A stretch of DNA of 64,000 bases, from positions 16,632 through 80,631 of the forward strand of contig JACQFX010000037.1 in NCBI GenBank assembly GCA_016199835.1. Direction: 5' to 3'. The notes beneath the pieces were generated by a model. It was not told the DNA's origin, made no database searches, and saw only the letters and a program-made list of their open reading frames with translations. Shown in pieces: positions 62,161 through 64,000 of this stretch (its first letter is position 1; each line of letters starts with the position of its first letter). Source of the DNA: Nitrosomonadales bacterium (GTDB taxonomy: Bacteria > Pseudomonadota > Gammaproteobacteria > Burkholderiales > Gallionellaceae). A program made the position numbers and the translations under genes.

Positions 62161-63729
62161 ATGGTATCTCTTCGATCAATAATACTGGGCGCGGCTCTTT
62201 CTGTGACAGCATTGAATGCGACGCTTGCAAGCGAAATACCTGATGAAGTTAAGCAGCGAGTGCGATCTGAATTGAACGATAAGTGTTTTAATTTCTTTAT
62301 GGATGGTTTTCATCCTTTTAAAAGTGGATATCAATTCTTTGCGGCAACGAGTTGGCAACCAGATGGTGTATTTGCCATTGGCGAGAGAGATTCAGAACAG
62401 TTTTGTGCCTTCGATGTAAAGGGAAAGCTCAGCGGATGGGAGGCTGCAGAAAAATCTGCTATCAGTAGTTGCGAAAAATCTGACCCTACTGGCAAAGTCC
62501 ATTGTGAAATATATGCACATAACAACGATATTATTTATGTGAGCATTCATGAACAACTTCAAGCGGCTCAGAAGCTACTTGATGCTGGCGATATATCAAG
62601 AACAGAGAAATCCCTAGACAACATTTTAACTAGAGGGGTGGCAAAAGTAGATCAGGGTGAATTCCACAAACTTCAGCATCAAGTTTTATCTGCACGACTT
62701 GATGCTGCAATGAAACTGTTTGATTCGGGCAATGTTCCTTCTGTTAAGCAGGAACTGAATGAAATTAATGGGAACGGTTTGAGCTATCTAACTGAATCTG
62801 AGACAGGGGAGTTCGAGTACCTGTCGGGTAAAGTTTCTGCTAGTAATCTAACGGAGCAGTCCAAGTTAGATGCCATAGGGCATTTTCATGCTGCATGGAC
62901 TGGCTACAAGAATCTTGATAGTGCAGTTTCAGAGGGAAATCTTCTAATGACCACTGGGGATATAGATAAAAATTGGCCGGTTATTCGTAGTGCGTATCAA
63001 TATTTTCTCGCGAATGCCAGTGATGAGAAAAAATCGCAGCACCCAGAAGCTGAGCAAAACTTAAAGCTGACCGAGCCATACTACTTAGCAGAGGTAGCAC
63101 AAAAAGAGGCGGCAGCAAAGGAACAAGCGCGACTTGATGCTATTGAGTCTGAGCGCGAAGCTAAGGAGCAAGCAATTCTAGCAAAGGAAGAGGCAAAACA
63201 AGCAAAAATTGATGAGGCCAACGCTAAGAAAGAGGCAAAGCGGCAAGCGGAGCAAGACCGGCTTGATGCTATAAAAGAAAAGCGTGAAGCTAAGCGCCAT
63301 GAAAATATCAGGCTAGCTGAAGAAAAGCGGATAGCTAGAGAGGGGGATGGGTCATCTGATGATTTAACCTGCAAGGGGTATGGAGCAAAGCCGGGTACTC
63401 AGGTATATATCAATTGTCGTATTCAACTCTCTCTTAAAGCTCAGGCATTGGCTAATCAACAGGCAGCGCAGGCTCGCGCCGAGTATGAACGTGAATCTGA
63501 ACAGGCGGCGCAGGCTGCACAAGCTCGGGCTTCAAGAGAGCAACAAACTGAATACAACCGCCAGATGTTGGCTGCCCAGCAGGCTGAAGCTGAGAGACGC
63601 GCCGCAGCAGAGGAAAGCCGGCGGTCAGCAGAGGCATGGGCGGCATTTAGCAAGCAGCTTATAGACAACAGCACTCCTAACACCTCGAAGAATTACATGC
63701 TCTCAATTTGGCACAATCACAAATTGTGA
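62161..63729 (+). CDS. Secreted protein of unknown function with long charged coiled coil
   Basis: A 522-residue protein with a signal peptide (about 1-23). Residues 24-115 form a folded-looking region with four Cys (CFNFF, FCAFD, SSCEKS, HCEIY). Two tetratricopeptide-like stretches follow (IHEQLQAAQKLLDAGD, LDAAMKLFDSGN). From about 315 to 400 the sequence is a Lys/Glu/Ala coiled coil (repeats of EAKxxA), then a short Cys pair region (DLTCKGYGAKPGTQVYINCR) and a second Ala/Gln/Arg coiled coil. The DNA is visibly more AT-rich than its surroundings and sits between a toxin-antitoxin pair and an IS, which suggests recent acquisition. I do not recognise the family; TolA-like look is only compositional. 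Confidence 0.75.
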   Translation: MVSLRSIILGAALSVTALNATLASEIPDEVKQRVRSELNDKCFNFFMDGFHPFKSGYQFFAATSWQPDGVFAIGERDSEQFCAFDVKGKLSGWEAAEKSAISSCEKSDPTGKVHCEIYAHNNDIIYVSIHEQLQAAQKLLDAGDISRTEKSLDNILTRGVAKVDQGEFHKLQHQVLSARLDAAMKLFDSGNVPSVKQELNEINGNGLSYLTESETGEFEYLSGKVSASNLTEQSKLDAIGHFHAAWTGYKNLDSAVSEGNLLMTTGDIDKNWPVIRSAYQYFLANASDEKKSQHPEAEQNLKLTEPYYLAEVAQKEAAAKEQARLDAIESEREAKEQAILAKEEAKQAKIDEANAKKEAKRQAEQDRLDAIKEKREAKRHENIRLAEEKRIAREGDGSSDDLTCKGYGAKPGTQVYINCRIQLSLKAQALANQQAAQARAEYERESEQAAQAAQARASREQQTEYNRQMLAAQQAEAERRAAAEESRRSAEAWAAFSKQLIDNSTPNTSKNYMLSIWHNHKL

Positions 63730-63823
63730 TTACTAATCTGTTGCGTCGTAGTATTAAACGTGTAGTAGTTCAGACTTCCGTAGAGGCCGCTTGCTCACGA
63801 AATTCTTTGCTATATATCGCCAG

Positions 63824-64000
63824 TAGTGTCCGGTTTAATTGATAGCCATCGGCTGCCAACTCAATATTGACAAGGGTTTCAAGCGATTCATGGGTGTCCA
63901 CGATTTGAATTTCAGAGCAAACATTTGCGATCCTCTCGGGTTTGACGAACCAGGGGTGAAGCATGAACGTGGGCAAGACGCTGTTTGCGCAAGTCATGGA
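63824..64000 (+). mobile_element. Left end of an IS4-type insertion sequence (partial)
   Basis: The stretch TAGTGTCCGGTTTAATT at 63824 looks like an IS terminus, about 140 bases before a transposase start; the element continues past the right edge. The exact boundary is uncertain because the other end is missing. The gap 63730-63823 shows no feature. Confidence 0.5.
63963..64000 (+). CDS. IS4-family (DUF4372) transposase, N-terminus only
   Basis: An ATG at 63963 opens MNVGKTLFAQVM, the standard beginning of IS4-family transposases with an N-terminal DUF4372 domain (MNxGKTLFAQLMD). Only 12 complete codons are in the window. GGGGTGA precedes the start. Confidence 0.7.
   Translation, partial: MNVGKTLFAQVM

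Noticed and set aside
63770..63997. 75-residue minus-strand frame at the right edge
   Set aside because: It runs antisense through the start of the IS4 transposase and across the likely IS boundary, so it is probably chance.

Overview
The window looks like chromosomal DNA of a betaproteobacterium, most likely of the Nitrosomonadales/Gallionellaceae type. This is inferred from gene order (rpsT beside murJ, trxA-rho, rplU-rpmA-obgE-proB, ilvBNC-psd-pssA, pepA/lptFG, holC-valS) and from protein families; no 16S gene is present to confirm it. Coding density is high and most genes are housekeeping.

Layout. 1-3.9 kb: a type III sulfide:quinone oxidoreductase with small neighbours, murJ and a DUF3579 gene. 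4-10.4 kb: rpsT, then a same-strand run argD-argF-thioesterase-argG-ppnP-yajQ-yajL-methyltransferase. 10.5-15.4 kb: trxA, rho, rplU-rpmA, obgE, proB. 15.4-21.3 kb: a dedicated periplasmic oxidant-repair locus. 21.4-23.7 kb: a diguanylate cyclase flanked by two gene remnants. 23.8-30 kb: ilvBNC-psd-pssA on the minus strand and a divergent ECF sigma-DUF3619-DUF3106 operon. 30-33.9 kb: lptFG and pepA. 33.9-38.4 kb: an envelope-glycan insert (TPR glycosyltransferase-like protein, methyltransferase, acyltransferase) lying between a broken holC copy and the intact holC-valS. 42.3-58.9 kb: signalling and type IV pilus genes. 59-64 kb: YihY/BrkB, YqhA, a TlpA-like protein, a BrnT/BrnA toxin-antitoxin pair, an unknown secreted coiled-coil protein, and the start of an IS4-type insertion sequence.

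The most interesting system is at 15,463-21,337. An ECF sigma factor (SigF type) and its six-helix DUF1109/NrsF anti-sigma factor sit beside a methionine-rich periplasmic peptide (MrpX type), a molybdopterin oxidoreductase with its cytochrome b (YedY1/YedZ1), periplasmic MsrA and MsrB, a thioredoxin-like protein and two small proteins that share a terminal LNV[LF]A tail. Four transcription units in this locus each carry the same box, TGTAAC[CT]-N16-CGAA, with identical spacing. The core resembles the hypochlorite-scavenging SigF/NrsF/MrpX/YedY1 system described in Azospira suillum. The added MsrA, MsrB, thioredoxin and LNVxA proteins make it a larger, self-contained sacrificial-methionine repair regulon.

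A second theme is an 11-kb minus-strand signalling operon (58.9 to 47.6 kb): CHASE2-Ser/Thr kinase, PP2C phosphatase, FHA protein, CHASE2-adenylate cyclase, a metallo-beta-lactamase-fold (class II type) phosphodiesterase, a GAF-GspE/PilB ATPase and a GAF-HD-GYP protein. It is followed by pilA and a probable GT-C membrane protein. A kinase fused to a cyclic-nucleotide-binding domain lies nearby. A third theme is the number of unrelated palindromic intergenic repeats (13.1, 25.2, 26.3, 33.9 and 61.5 kb), three of them built from inverted arrays of short direct repeats.
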